From Nitrospira sp. (GTDB lineage: Bacteria; Nitrospirota; Nitrospiria; Nitrospirales; Nitrospiraceae), in assembly GCA_005116835.1 (NCBI GenBank), contig SWDM01000016.1:248001-312000 (forward strand): 64,000 nt of DNA, in the 5' to 3' direction. The notes beneath the pieces were generated by a model, which was not told the DNA's origin, searched no databases, and saw nothing but the letters and a program-made list of their open reading frames with translations. Position 1 is the first letter of the stretch; every line of letters starts with the position of its first letter. The translations under genes and the position numbers were made by a program. This document shows, one piece after another, positions 8,751-16,139 of this stretch.

Positions 8751-8958
8751 GAATTTCTTCCATCACGATGGCCTCGGCATCAAGCCAATCCTCGAAGTCG
8801 TGTCCGTCTCGACAGCCTCGCTCTTGCCACAATTCAAAAGCCTTTTTCGCAATCCGATCCCTCATGCCATCCGACAGCTCGATAGATCGTGGCGATGCCG
8901 CTAAAGGGTTTCGCATCGAGGCTGTCGTTTTCTTCGATTGTTTTGTTGCACTCGTCAT
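8734..8958 (-). CDS. DUF2934 domain protein
   Basis: A 74-residue protein. The C-terminal 45 residues match the DUF2934 pattern: a conserved IAKKAFELWQERGC segment, then GHDFEDWLDAEAIV. The N-terminus is basic and Ser/Thr-rich. DUF2934 has no established function; members often sit among stress and small regulatory genes. The ATG at 8958 overlaps the TGA of the preceding Usp, with AAGGAGTGGGTC as ribosome-binding sequence, and its 3' end overlaps the next gene. That arrangement argues for stoichiometric co-translation. Confidence 0.82.
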   Translation of the reverse strand: MTSATKQSKKTTASMRNPLAASPRSIELSDGMRDRIAKKAFELWQERGCRDGHDFEDWLDAEAIVMEEIHEARE

Positions 8959-9929
8959 GACCCACTCCTTGGTGTTGTATTGGTTGCCTCGGACATTTCT
9001 TCGGGAATTCCCTGACGATGGTCTGGCCCCAACTTTGGACTCCGCACCGCAATGACCGGGCAGCGCGACTTTCTCAGAACGGCCTCCGCCACGCTGCCAG
9101 ATATGGCGTGTGAGATCCCTCGGCGCCCGTGGGTGCCCATCACAATAAGATCGCAGGGCAAGGTCTTAGCAGCATCTAAGATCGAATCGGCTGGAAGGCC
9201 GCCCCGCAGTCGAGACTCCACCGTCATGTTGGGATGCTGGTGGGAAGACGCCAGCTCCTCCAGTCGTTTCGTCCAGGTCTCGACTTCCAGACGACGGGCC
9301 TTGCTGGTGCCGAGGGTAAAGTCCAAGCCATAGGACACCGGCTCCAGCACATGCAGTAACATCACGGACGCCTTCGCCTGCTTCGCCACCGCAACTGCAT
9401 ACTTCAAAGCATCGAGGGAACAATCGGAAAAATCGACCGGCACGAGGATGCGCTCCAGCGTGACTGGCTTCGTCAGGACAGACTCTTCTTCAGAGTCTGC
9501 CGGATCCGTTCGCACCGCCAATACTGGGCAGGGGGCGCCCCGAATGACCCGCTCGGCAGTACTGCCTAACAAGATGTGGGCAAGGCCTGTCTTGCCCCTG
9601 GTCCCTACGACGATGAGGTCTGAATCTTCCGCCCGCGCCGCAGTAATCACCTCTTCACTCGGAATGCCGGCAGCCGTCCTCGTCGTGATCGCGATGCCCC
9701 GCCGCTCTGCACGCCCCTTGAGGTGGGCTAACTCCGACGATGTGCGCTTCATCAGATCAGCCAAGTATTGCTGATTGACCGTGTAAATGGGATTGAGCCC
9801 GGGTGGAAATTCCGCGACGCACAGCACCGTTAAGGAGGCCCCCCATGAACAGGCCAGCGTACAGGCATAGTCCTCCGCCCGCCTGGCCCATCGTGAAAAA
9901 TCCGTGGCAAACAAAATTCGCTTAATCAT
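8955..9929 (-). CDS. Tandem universal stress protein
   Basis: A 324-residue protein with two UspA domains (about 1-150 and 155-300). Each carries a G-x2-G-x9-G-S/T nucleotide-binding motif, GTRGKTGLAHILLGST in the first and GTHGRRGISHAISGSV in the second, so both halves may bind ATP. A polar C-terminal tail of about 25 residues follows the second domain. The start MIKRILFATDFS is typical. It is the first gene of the overlapping trio with DUF2934 and the 457-residue protein. The stress signal and binding partner cannot be read from the sequence. Confidence 0.92.
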   Translation of the reverse strand: MIKRILFATDFSRWARRAEDYACTLACSWGASLTVLCVAEFPPGLNPIYTVNQQYLADLMKRTSSELAHLKGRAERRGIAITTRTAAGIPSEEVITAARAEDSDLIVVGTRGKTGLAHILLGSTAERVIRGAPCPVLAVRTDPADSEEESVLTKPVTLERILVPVDFSDCSLDALKYAVAVAKQAKASVMLLHVLEPVSYGLDFTLGTSKARRLEVETWTKRLEELASSHQHPNMTVESRLRGGLPADSILDAAKTLPCDLIVMGTHGRRGISHAISGSVAEAVLRKSRCPVIAVRSPKLGPDHRQGIPEEMSEATNTTPRSGS

Positions 9930-9950
9930 GGTACTCGTTTCCTCATACCC

Positions 9951-10058
9951 GCGAGACGTGCGGGAAATGCGCGAAAAGCGTGACTAGTGTGGATCGAATT
10001 TTCACCTTGTATCACCAGTCTCGCTCGTCCCGCCTGTCACGCAAGTCCCGCCTATCGT
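9951..10058. repeat. Word-repeat spacer, GCGGGAC/GCGAGAC theme
   Basis: Spacer between the cupredoxin stop and the Usp start. The left side (CGCGAGACGTGCGGGAAATGCGCGAAAAGCG region) and the right side (CTCGCTCGTCCCGCC and CGCAAGTCCCGCC) are roughly complementary word arrays. It resembles the other hairpins in plan but not in word. Confidence 0.5.
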
Positions 10059-10484
10059 CTATACCGCCTCCGCGCTCAGCAGGAGCAACTCACCCGTCAT
10101 GTTCGGATGGATTGAGCAACGGAACTCATGCTTGCCAGGTCTGGTCATGTTGAACCGAATCACCGCATCCCGTTTTGGATCGAGGAATACTCCACCCAGC
10201 CCTCGGCCATACACGATCACCCCGTCCTTCTCAATCTGAGTCGGAAGGCCCTCGAACATGGTCGAGCCAAAGTCGTGCCGCTGGGCATCCTCGTTCTTGA
10301 CCTTAATCACTGTAGGGAATCCAAGTCGGAGCACCCCCTGCTTAGCCACAAACTTGAAATCCTTGACCGTCACTTCGACGATTTGCTCAGACTGGGAGAA
10401 TACCGGCCCTGCCGTATCCCACCAGAAGCCGAGCGTGACGGCTAGTACAAGGATCCATCCCCACTGTATCTTTTGACTGCTCAT
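10059..10484 (-). CDS. Exported cupredoxin-like protein
   Basis: A 141-residue protein from the ATG at 10484, chosen because GGAGGG lies directly upstream and the residues before it are repeat-encoded. An N-terminal hydrophobic segment (about 7-30) is a signal peptide or anchor. The mature part is a beta-rich cupredoxin fold. His in QRHDFGS and the Cys-x2-His-x2-Met set in FRCSIHPNMTGEL supply a type-1 copper site. It should act outside the cytoplasmic membrane as an electron carrier or copper-binding protein. The 5' neighbour is a Usp gene. Confidence 0.85.
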   Translation of the reverse strand: MSSQKIQWGWILVLAVTLGFWWDTAGPVFSQSEQIVEVTVKDFKFVAKQGVLRLGFPTVIKVKNEDAQRHDFGSTMFEGLPTQIEKDGVIVYGRGLGGVFLDPKRDAVIRFNMTRPGKHEFRCSIHPNMTGELLLLSAEAV

Positions 10485-10509
10485 GTATCCCTCCTTATCA
10501 GAACCATAA

Positions 10510-10577
10510 AAAGGTAAGACGTGAAAGGTGAAACGTCCGAATCCGGAAACGAACGACGCTTCACGGATTTCACGAAC
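10510..10577. repeat. GTGAAACGT-theme hairpin (short)
   Basis: AAGGTAAGACGTGAAAGGTGAAACGT on the left (10511-10536) faces ACGCTTCACGGATTTCACG on the right, forming an imperfect stem between the cupredoxin gene and the stop region of the next Usp gene. Confidence 0.55.
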
Positions 10578-11055
10578 GGCTCGGCTTGACTGACAACGGA
10601 ACGGTGAGAACCGGACAGCCAGCAGTCCGCACCACCTTTTCTGCCGTACTGCCGAAAAAGATCTTGTCCACGTTACCTGATCGCCCTCCATAACTCCCCA
10701 TCACCACCAGATCCACTTGTTCCTTCCGAGCCGTCTTCGCGATCTCCACAAACGGCCCGCCCTCCAATACAATTCGTGTCACGGTCACACCCTTGGTCGA
10801 CTCTGATTCCAGCAATCGTCGCACATTGAGTCGCGCATGATGGCGCAGCCGCCGCTTCTGGCCCTGTGCGTCAGAGGGCACCGCCAATAACCCCAGTTGA
10901 TTGAACGTCGCCAGAGCACTGGTGTCGATCACATGCAACAACAGCAGCCGGGCTTGGAACGTCTTGGCAAGAGTCAACGCGACACGGAAGGCCTCTTCCG
11001 AACAAGGAGAAAAGTCTACCGGCACAAGGATCTTCGTAAAGAGCGATTCAGCCAT
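10570..11055 (-). CDS. Universal stress protein, single domain
   Basis: A 161-residue UspA-fold protein starting MAESLFTKILVPVDFSPCSE. The ATG at 11055 is preferred over a TTG twelve bases upstream because GGGAGG sits just before it. The C-terminal motif GSYGGRSGNVDKIFFGSTAEKV matches the Usp nucleotide-binding loop with a slightly altered spacing. A 30-residue basic helix follows the second strand. It lies upstream of the cupredoxin gene in the same direction. It is the only single-domain Usp fully inside the window. Confidence 0.9.
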   Translation of the reverse strand: MAESLFTKILVPVDFSPCSEEAFRVALTLAKTFQARLLLLHVIDTSALATFNQLGLLAVPSDAQGQKRRLRHHARLNVRRLLESESTKGVTVTRIVLEGGPFVEIAKTARKEQVDLVVMGSYGGRSGNVDKIFFGSTAEKVVRTAGCPVLTVPLSVKPSRS

Positions 11056-11115
11056 GTGACCTCCCAAAGGTTTGACTCATTCTTTGTTATCAGCAAGGCC
11101 GATGCCACCAGACCA

Positions 11116-11207
11116 AAGCTAATGGCTTATGGCGAATGGCTGAGTGGAAACAAGGACTTTGTCTTTTTCGTCAGGCCATCCACCATCTGCCATCGGCTTT
11201 TTGCTTC
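11116..11207. repeat. Word-repeat hairpin, ATGGC theme
   Basis: AAGCTAATGGCTTATGGCGAATGGC (11116-11140) is followed about 35 bases later by GGCCATCCACCATCTGCCATCGGCTTTTTGCTT, an imperfect complement. It sits upstream of the 10570-11055 Usp gene and may include its promoter region; no clear promoter is seen. Confidence 0.55.
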
Positions 11208-11222
11208 GTGCGCGGGGGTGTC

Positions 11223-11254
11223 CTGCTACAGCTCGATTTCTGTTGCTGTAGCAG
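11223..11254. terminator. Perfect 10-bp hairpin
   Basis: CTGCTACAGC (11223-11232) and GCTGTAGCAG (11245-11254) form a perfect stem with a 12-base loop. There is no T-run on either side, so it could be a protein-binding palindrome rather than a terminator. Confidence 0.4.
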
Positions 11255-11267
11255 AAGGCCACAGAAG

Positions 11268-11360
11268 ACGTGAGGAGTGAGAGGTGAGGCGTGAGGGGGA
11301 CTGATCAGGCAAATGTCTTTGCTCCTCGCCCCTTACCCCCTCACCCTTCACGCTTCACCC
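11268..11360. repeat. Word-repeat hairpin, GTGAGG theme
   Basis: GACGTGAGGAGTGAGAGGTGAGGCGTGAGG on the left faces CTCCTCGCCCCTTACCCCCTCACCCTTCACGCTTCACC on the right with about 25 bases between. Each arm is a degenerate tandem of a 7-9 base word. Confidence 0.6.
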
Positions 11361-11423
11361 GGTTGCGAAAGCAGCGGCATTGGACTTGCTGAGATGTTGC
11401 AATGAGAAAGGTCGCGCCTGCAC

Positions 11424-11519
11424 ATGACAAGGAATCAATGGTTGCTCGTAGGGGCGGTGCTGTTAGGGATCGCGGTGGGACTGTACATCCTGTTCTTCTG
11501 TCCATCCGACTGTCAGTAG
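11424..11519 (+). CDS. Possible 31-residue single-span membrane peptide
   Basis: The ATG at 11424 opens a 31-codon frame with a polar start (MTRNQW), an uninterrupted hydrophobic stretch of about 19 residues (LLVGAVLLGIAVGLYILFF) and a short tail CPSDCQ with two cysteines. The composition is that of a membrane peptide rather than random sequence. The upstream ribosome-binding sequence is weak (GAGAAAGG about 12 bases away), so it is uncertain. An overlapping frame starting at 11402 has no recognisable features. Confidence 0.4.
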   Translation: MTRNQWLLVGAVLLGIAVGLYILFFCPSDCQ

Positions 11520-11601
11520 GCTGCATGATTCATGAGGGTTCGTTTCATACGTCATTGCTCGAAAGCTCGTTCCTCGTGAAGCTGATCTGGTTATAGTGAT
11601 T

Positions 11602-11690
11602 CAGGTTGCAAGTTTCTTGTTTCAAGTTTTCGAAGAATAGTCCTGGACAACATGAAACCTGAAACTAGAAACCAGCAACTCCATTCCCTA
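11602..11690. repeat. Word-repeat hairpin, TTTCAAG/CTTGAAA theme
   Basis: AGGTTGCAAGTTTCTTGTTTCAAG (11602 onward) is roughly complementary to CATGAAACCTGAAACTAGAAACC (about 11651-11673). It lies just upstream of the MgtE-like gene. Confidence 0.55.
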
Positions 11691-11734
11691 ACGGACGACC
11701 CTTCACGAATATTACGGGCTAGGACGCAGTACCC

Positions 11735-12679
11735 ATGGCTACCGCAGCGGATCTGATGACTGCGGCTGTACCGCAGGTTCGCGAGGACAGCACGGTCACC
11801 GACGCCATGAAGTTGTTGCGGAGCCGAACATGGATCGAAGTCGGGCATGTGTACCTGGTAGACAGCAGATCGCGGCTGGCTGGACAAGTTCCGATTGAAC
11901 GGCTCCTCACGGCTCCTCCAGATGTCCGGCTGAATGAGTTGCGCGGGGATCCGCCTTTAATCGTCCGGGCCGGCGACAACGCGGAAACTGTGGCACTGCT
12001 CGCCGTCGAGCGGCACGATGCAGACGTGGCAGTCCTTGACGAGCCTGGTCGATTCATGGGGGCCATCCCTATCGGGCGGTTGTTGGCGATACTGCACGAA
12101 GAACATGTGGACGACATTCTGCGCATGGGAGGTCTGGCTGCCTTCCATCCGGTACCGCCTGAAACGGGGGGAGCCGCCCATATCGTTCGGGCGCGTGTGC
12201 CTTGGCTTTTGATCGGGTTGCTGGGAGGATTCTTGGCCGGTGGAGTCGCTTCGTTGTTCGAAGCCCCGCTGAGAGACAACATCACCCTGGCCTTCTTTCT
12301 GCCGCTGGTTGTCTACATGGCCGACGCAGTCGGAACCCAAACCGAAACGGTCCTCGTCCGCGCACTGGCTTACGGAAAGGTCTCCCTGGGCACTCAACTG
12401 CTACGGGAAGGGACGGTCGGTCTCATCATCGGTGGAATCGTGGGGCTCTCCTCCGGAGCGTGGCTACTGGCCTGGGGCGAGACGAAGTCAATCGCCTTGA
12501 CAATTGCGGTCACACTTGCCCTGACCACCGTAATCGCGACGCTAGTCGCCAGCCTATTACCGATTGGACTGAGCAGAGTCGGCGTCGATCCCGCGCTTGC
12601 GAGCGGCCCTGTGGCCACCGTGGTGCAAGACATTCTCAGCGTGGCGGTCTATCTGGGAATCGCCACACTCATACTGTAA
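11735..12679 (+). CDS. mgtE: MgtE-like divalent cation transporter (short form)
   Basis: A 314-residue protein with two CBS domains (about 5-55 and 65-120) followed by a membrane domain (about 150-314) of five predicted helices. The membrane part contains YMADAVGTQTETVLVRAL, matching the MgtE pore region with its acidic cation-site residue. Full MgtE proteins also have an N-terminal superhelical domain of roughly 120 residues; it is absent here, so gating would depend on the CBS domains alone. The product probably moves Mg2+ or Co2+ into the cell. The alpha/beta hydrolase gene follows after 27 bases. Confidence 0.88.
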   Translation: MATAADLMTAAVPQVREDSTVTDAMKLLRSRTWIEVGHVYLVDSRSRLAGQVPIERLLTAPPDVRLNELRGDPPLIVRAGDNAETVALLAVERHDADVAVLDEPGRFMGAIPIGRLLAILHEEHVDDILRMGGLAAFHPVPPETGGAAHIVRARVPWLLIGLLGGFLAGGVASLFEAPLRDNITLAFFLPLVVYMADAVGTQTETVLVRALAYGKVSLGTQLLREGTVGLIIGGIVGLSSGAWLLAWGETKSIALTIAVTLALTTVIATLVASLLPIGLSRVGVDPALASGPVATVVQDILSVAVYLGIATLIL

Positions 12680-12706
12680 AGGACGGGGATATTCGAGGGA
12701 ACGACA

Positions 12707-13408
12707 ATGGCCTCATCGACAGAACAACATGATCCACAAGAGGTAACGATCCGATCCGGTCGCGTCAGACTGGAGGGCCATCTGGGAATTCCCTTCTCGC
12801 CGCTCGGAGTGGTGGTCTTCGCCCATGGAAGCGGCAGCGGGCGGTTCAGTCCGCGCAACAATTTCGTCGCCCGTTACCTCCAGCAAGGAAGAGTCGCCAC
12901 TCTCCTCCTCGATCTCCTGACGCCGGATGAAGCCGAAGACCGCCGTAAGGTCTTCGACATCGATCTGCTGGCAGATCGCGTCCTAGTGGCCAAAGGCTGG
13001 CTCGGACAGGGCGATCGGACGAAGGGCCTCGGCATCGGTTATTTCGGCGCCAGTACCGGAGCTGGTGCGGCTCTGCAAGCGGCTGCCCGCGATCCCTCGT
13101 CGGTTCATGCCATCGTGTCGCGGGGCGGAAGACCGGACCTGGCCGAAGCCCATTTGCCGTCGGTCACAGCGCCGACGCTGCTGATCGTCGGGGGAGACGA
13201 CGAGCCGGTCATCGAGATGAATCGAGCAGCTTACCGGCTCCTCGCTTGCCCTAAACGGCTAGTGATTGTACCGGGCGCGTCACATCTCTTTGAAGAACCC
13301 GGCACACTTGAGCAGGTCGCGGAACATGCGCTCGACTGGTTTCAGCAACACGTTCATCCTGCCGCGCACGGAAGCACTGGCGCGCAAACAAAGGAGCCAC
13401 TTCGATGA
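12707..13408 (+). CDS. Alpha/beta hydrolase of the dienelactone hydrolase type
   Basis: A 233-residue alpha/beta hydrolase. Visible elements are the oxyanion-side HGSGSGRFSPRN near residue 44, the nucleophile elbow GYFGASTGAGAAL, an acid in GGDDEPVIEMN and the catalytic His in GASHLFEE. The substrate is unknown. These proteins often sit next to Usp or phosphoribosyltransferase genes in environmental bacteria. Its stop codon overlaps the ATG of the tandem Usp (ATGA), so the two are coupled. Confidence 0.88.
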   Translation: MASSTEQHDPQEVTIRSGRVRLEGHLGIPFSPLGVVVFAHGSGSGRFSPRNNFVARYLQQGRVATLLLDLLTPDEAEDRRKVFDIDLLADRVLVAKGWLGQGDRTKGLGIGYFGASTGAGAALQAAARDPSSVHAIVSRGGRPDLAEAHLPSVTAPTLLIVGGDDEPVIEMNRAAYRLLACPKRLVIVPGASHLFEEPGTLEQVAEHALDWFQQHVHPAAHGSTGAQTKEPLR

Positions 13409-14277
13409 AAACCCTACTCGCGGTTGACGGGTCAGATAATTCCTATGAAGCAGTTCACATCATGAAATACATAGCCAGGGCAGAGCAGCTTACCCTGCTT
13501 CACGCGCTGGAGGTTCCCAGGCCTGCGTACCCTGAGATGGCGATGATTCCGGAAGCAGCAGAGGAACTCTACAAGACGCTTGAGCAGAGCATGAAGGAAG
13601 ACGGCGAGCGACTGCTCAATCGGGTTGAGTCCCTCCTTCCCCTGCACGCAGGCCCGACGACGAAACAACTTAAAATCGGGTCTCCGGCAGGAGTGATCCT
13701 GTCGATGGCTGAGGAACAGAAAGCCGATCTCATTGTGATGGGAGCAAGGGGCCTTGGCCCTGTTAAAGAACGGCTGCTCGGCAGCGTGTCGCACCGCATC
13801 CTCACCCTGGCCCCTTGTGCCACCTTGATCGTAAACGGCCCGGTCAAGGCCATGAAACAGATCCTGCTGCCGCTCGAAGGTCCATCCGACGCAGAAGCCG
13901 CCATTCGTTTTCTGCAACTAAAACCGTTTCATGAGGCGGTTGAGTTGACCCTGATGACAGTCTTGCCATGGACAGAGCCGCCATGGCCGAGCGGTGCAGC
14001 AGAAGCTGCTGCAGCCGCCGCCACCGAGATGCTGGACAAACAAACCGAGTTCATCAAGGCGGTGGCAGAACGTATATGCGCCATAGGTTACAAGGCGCAC
14101 GGAGTCGCCCTGCTTGGGACACCACCGACCATGATCCTGCAACAAGCGACCACGCTGCGTTCGGACCTGATTCTAATGGGCACAAGGGGCCGTAAGGGAA
14201 TCACCCGCTTCGTGCTCGGCAGTACGTCTCATGCTGTGTTGCACAAGACGCCATGCCCAGTGCTGGCGTTTCACTAA
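13405..14277 (+). CDS. Tandem universal stress protein
   Basis: A 290-residue protein with two Usp domains. The first nucleotide motif is [16 protein letters not shown] (about residue 114) and the second is GTRGRKGITRFVLGST near the C-terminus. An Ala-rich segment around residue 195 joins them. Start is by ATGA overlap with the hydrolase. The TAA stop is immediately followed by CAGGCTGTTGAC, the start of a repeat element. Codons 117 to about 252 reappear, diverged by a few percent, as a fragment at 63595-64000, so the gene or its segment has been duplicated. Confidence 0.93.
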   Translation: MKTLLAVDGSDNSYEAVHIMKYIARAEQLTLLHALEVPRPAYPEMAMIPEAAEELYKTLEQSMKEDGERLLNRVESLLPLHAGPTTKQLKIGSPAGVILSMAEEQKADLIVMGARGLGPVKERLLGSVSHRILTLAPCATLIVNGPVKAMKQILLPLEGPSDAEAAIRFLQLKPFHEAVELTLMTVLPWTEPPWPSGAAEAAAAAATEMLDKQTEFIKAVAERICAIGYKAHGVALLGTPPTMILQQATTLRSDLILMGTRGRKGITRFVLGSTSHAVLHKTPCPVLAFH

Positions 14278-14482
14278 CAGGCTGTTGACAAAGTCCGCCA
14301 GCGGCGTTCTCGCGGCGCTCAGAGGCTCAACGTACGGCAGAGAGTACGCTTCCGCCTCTTCGCTTGCTGCGGCCTTGCTGGACGGCCTTTCTTAACAGCC
14401 TGCGACCTCTCATGAGGTCATCCGTGACCTGCTCCGTGTTGAGTACCGAAGCGCTGAGGTGAGTTTGTCAACAGACTGCTAG
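14278..14482. repeat. REP/MITE-like inverted-repeat element, full copy
   Basis: CAGGCTGTT (14278-14286) and AACAGCCTG (14394-14402) are perfect 9-base terminal inverted repeats of a 125-bp element with inner segments GTCCGCCAGC and GCTGGACGG. A third copy of the end, TTTGTCAACAGACTGCT, sits at 14464-14480 in inverse orientation. The element starts directly after the Usp TAA. A diverged, reversed relative is at 21660-21874. Confidence 0.75.
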
Positions 14483-14528
14483 TCGCTCCCAAGGTGCTTG
14501 GGGACTGGCGTACAAAGATAAGGGACTG

Positions 14529-15122
14529 ATGCCGCTCTCCGCTCCGACCTATGGGAAGGTTCGCCGTCTCTTCAGCGGTTTGGTGTGCGCGATTTATCGA
14601 ATCAAGGTGGTCGGCGCCGATCGTATGCCTGTGACCGGGCCTGCGGTCGTCGCCCCAAATCATGAGTCGTTCCTCGACGCAATCATCCTCGGTGCGGCAA
14701 TCTCGCGGGAACTGCGTTTCGTCGCGAAGGCGGAACTCTGGCGGTCCAGGCTGCTCGCGTGGATGATCGAGGGGCTCGGCGCGATCCCGATTGAGCGTGG
14801 CCACAGCGACTACCTCGCTGCCGCGCGGGTGCTGCAGGCGCTCGAAGCAGGACAGGCGGTCGTAATCTTCCCGCAGGGTGCCGTCCGCGGCGATCGTGTA
14901 TGGACGCAAGGTGCCGCGCACGCAGAGCTCCTGACGGGCGCGCCGCTTGTGCCAGTCCGCCTCATCGGCACAGCGCGGGCTCTTTCGCGTGGCAGAATCG
15001 GCTTCCCCCGGTTGCGAGTCATCATCGGAGAGCCGATCGAAGTCTCGCAAGCCCCGGAAGACCCTATTACGGCGGCAAAGCTGACCGAGCGGCTACGCGT
15101 CGCCGTCGAATCGCTGGCCTAG
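14529..15122 (+). CDS. plsC: 1-acyl-sn-glycerol-3-phosphate acyltransferase family protein
   Basis: A 197-residue acyltransferase of the PlsC family, which acylates lysophosphatidate or a related lysolipid at the membrane. Motif I is NHESFLD (H and D catalytic), GAIPIERG is motif II-like, and FPQGAVRGD takes the place of the usual FPEGTRS, so the acceptor-binding motif is atypical. No clear membrane anchor is present. The ATG at 14529 has AAGGG upstream. The gene ends at a TAG that opens the repeat header TAGCAGGATG. It stands alone after the repeat element; the acceptor is unknown. Confidence 0.85.
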   Translation: MPLSAPTYGKVRRLFSGLVCAIYRIKVVGADRMPVTGPAVVAPNHESFLDAIILGAAISRELRFVAKAELWRSRLLAWMIEGLGAIPIERGHSDYLAAARVLQALEAGQAVVIFPQGAVRGDRVWTQGAAHAELLTGAPLVPVRLIGTARALSRGRIGFPRLRVIIGEPIEVSQAPEDPITAAKLTERLRVAVESLA

Positions 15123-15225
15123 CAGGATGTTGAACTGGCGTGGCAGACGGACAGACTATCTGAATTCCACACCTTATGCGGACTAGCCTACCTATAGGCA
15201 TCTTGGCTTCCATGACTGCGGGCTG

Positions 15226-15254
15226 ATGACAAAAGGCACCGGCTCGCATATACT
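15226..15254 (+). promoter_or_regulatory. Sigma70-type promoter of the BrnT-like pair
   Basis: ATGACA (15226-15231), a 17-base spacer and TATACT (15249-15254). A start site about seven bases later would coincide with the GTG at 15261, implying leaderless translation. The quasi-palindrome GCCTACCTATAGGC about 30 bases upstream could be an operator. Confidence 0.55.
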
Positions 15255-15260
15255 CATCGG

Positions 15261-15542
15261 GTGAAAACTTTCCGCTGGAATCCCCAGAAGAACGAACAGC
15301 TTAAAGAAAATCGTGGCGTTTCCTTTGAGGAAGTGATTCTGGCAATTGAGTCAGGCGGGTTATTGGACGTGGTGGAACACCCCAATGCCGAACGATATCC
15401 AAACCAAAGTGTGTATGTTGTGGCTATTGCTTCCTATGTGTATCTCGTGCCACATGTAGAGAAACCGGAGTACGTCTTTCTGAAAACGATTATTCCTAGC
15501 CGTAAGGCAACACGTGATTATGAAATGAGGGGAAAACCATGA
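15261..15542 (+). CDS. brnT: BrnT-family ribonuclease toxin
   Basis: A 93-residue protein with the BrnT pattern: an aromatic-Trp N-terminus (FRWNPQKNEQLKENRGVSFEE), a central beta sheet, and the C-terminal SRKATRDYE segment with the basic residues used in RNA cleavage. BrnT is a RelE-fold ribonuclease neutralised by the downstream antitoxin. GTG start at 15261, with the promoter placed so that the mRNA may be leaderless. The stop overlaps the antitoxin ATG (ATGA). Length is normal and the frame intact, unlike the second BrnT locus at 34 kb. Confidence 0.8.
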   Translation: MKTFRWNPQKNEQLKENRGVSFEEVILAIESGGLLDVVEHPNAERYPNQSVYVVAIASYVYLVPHVEKPEYVFLKTIIPSRKATRDYEMRGKP

Positions 15543-15862
15543 AATCACTCTCTCCCTATGAGAAGCAGATTCTGTCGGCTTTCGAGGCCGGCAAGCTTAA
15601 ATCCACGGTAACTTCCCAGGCTTCTCTGCGTCGGTATCGCGAGTATGCTCGTGCAACCCTCAGCAAGAACAAGCGTGTTAATATCCGATTGTCTACGCCA
15701 GACCTCTCTGAAATCCAGGCTCGTGCCGCAGAAGAGGGCGTCCCCTACCAAACGCTTATCGCCAGCGTATTGCACAAGTTCGTCGCAGGCCGATTTTTAG
15801 AAAAATCTTCACGTCTAACTACACGAACGAGCGGACGCGGCAAGAAGCGCCGGGCCGCTTAA
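15539..15862 (+). CDS. CopG-type (ribbon-helix-helix) antitoxin
   Basis: A 107-residue partner of the BrnT toxin. The middle (about 52-95) is a ribbon-helix-helix segment, KRVNIRLSTPDLSEIQARA, then EEGVPYQTLIASVLHKF, typical of CopG-like antitoxins that bind DNA as dimers. The N-terminus would wrap the toxin. The C-terminal tail is basic (RGKKRRAA). It is translationally coupled to brnT and presumably represses the promoter at 15226-15254. Confidence 0.82.
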   Translation: MKSLSPYEKQILSAFEAGKLKSTVTSQASLRRYREYARATLSKNKRVNIRLSTPDLSEIQARAAEEGVPYQTLIASVLHKFVAGRFLEKSSRLTTRTSGRGKKRRAA

Positions 15863-16017
15863 TGCGACGTTGGCTTTTTTTCATGGCAGAGCAGACACCG
15901 TGCCAACGGATCGTCAATGCATATAACGATCTGTCGAAAATTGGCAGGCGCGTGCAGCTCTTGTGAAAAATCCACAATCCGGCTCTCTGCCCAGTAGGGA
16001 TCTTCACCGTTCTGTGC
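15859..16017 (-). pseudogene. Possible 3' remnant of a c-type cytochrome gene
   Basis: A minus-strand frame ends in DDPLARCLLCHEKKPTSH, which contains one CxxCH haem-binding motif, and its stop overlaps the antitoxin stop. Upstream the frame runs into the 16024-16139 hairpin repeat, with no signal peptide or plausible start, so it looks like the tail of a gene cut by the repeat. Chance occurrence of CxxCH is possible. Confidence 0.3.
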
Positions 16018-16023
16018 TAGCCC

Positions 16024-16139
16024 GCAAAGGTAAAACATAAAAGGTGAAAGGTTTCGGAGGGACAGCACTCGGCAATCCTACGTTTCACTTTTAACGTCTA
16101 ACGTTTCACGGTTCCCTGAAGGACTTTCCCAGCATCCAG
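16024..16139. repeat. GTGAAACGT-theme hairpin with repeat header
   Basis: The left arm AAAGGTAAAACATAAAAGGTGAAAGGT and the right arm ACGTTTCACTTTTAACGTCTAACGTTTCACG are complementary word arrays. Read on the minus strand, the element begins at the stop codon of the next gene as TAGCTGGATGCTGGGAAAGTCC, a clear version of the header. Confidence 0.7.

Noticed and set aside
14278-14402. TA-targeting (IS630/mariner) MITE
   Set aside because: The left end follows a TA, but the right end does not precede one, and the 21660 copy lacks a flanking TA on its left side.
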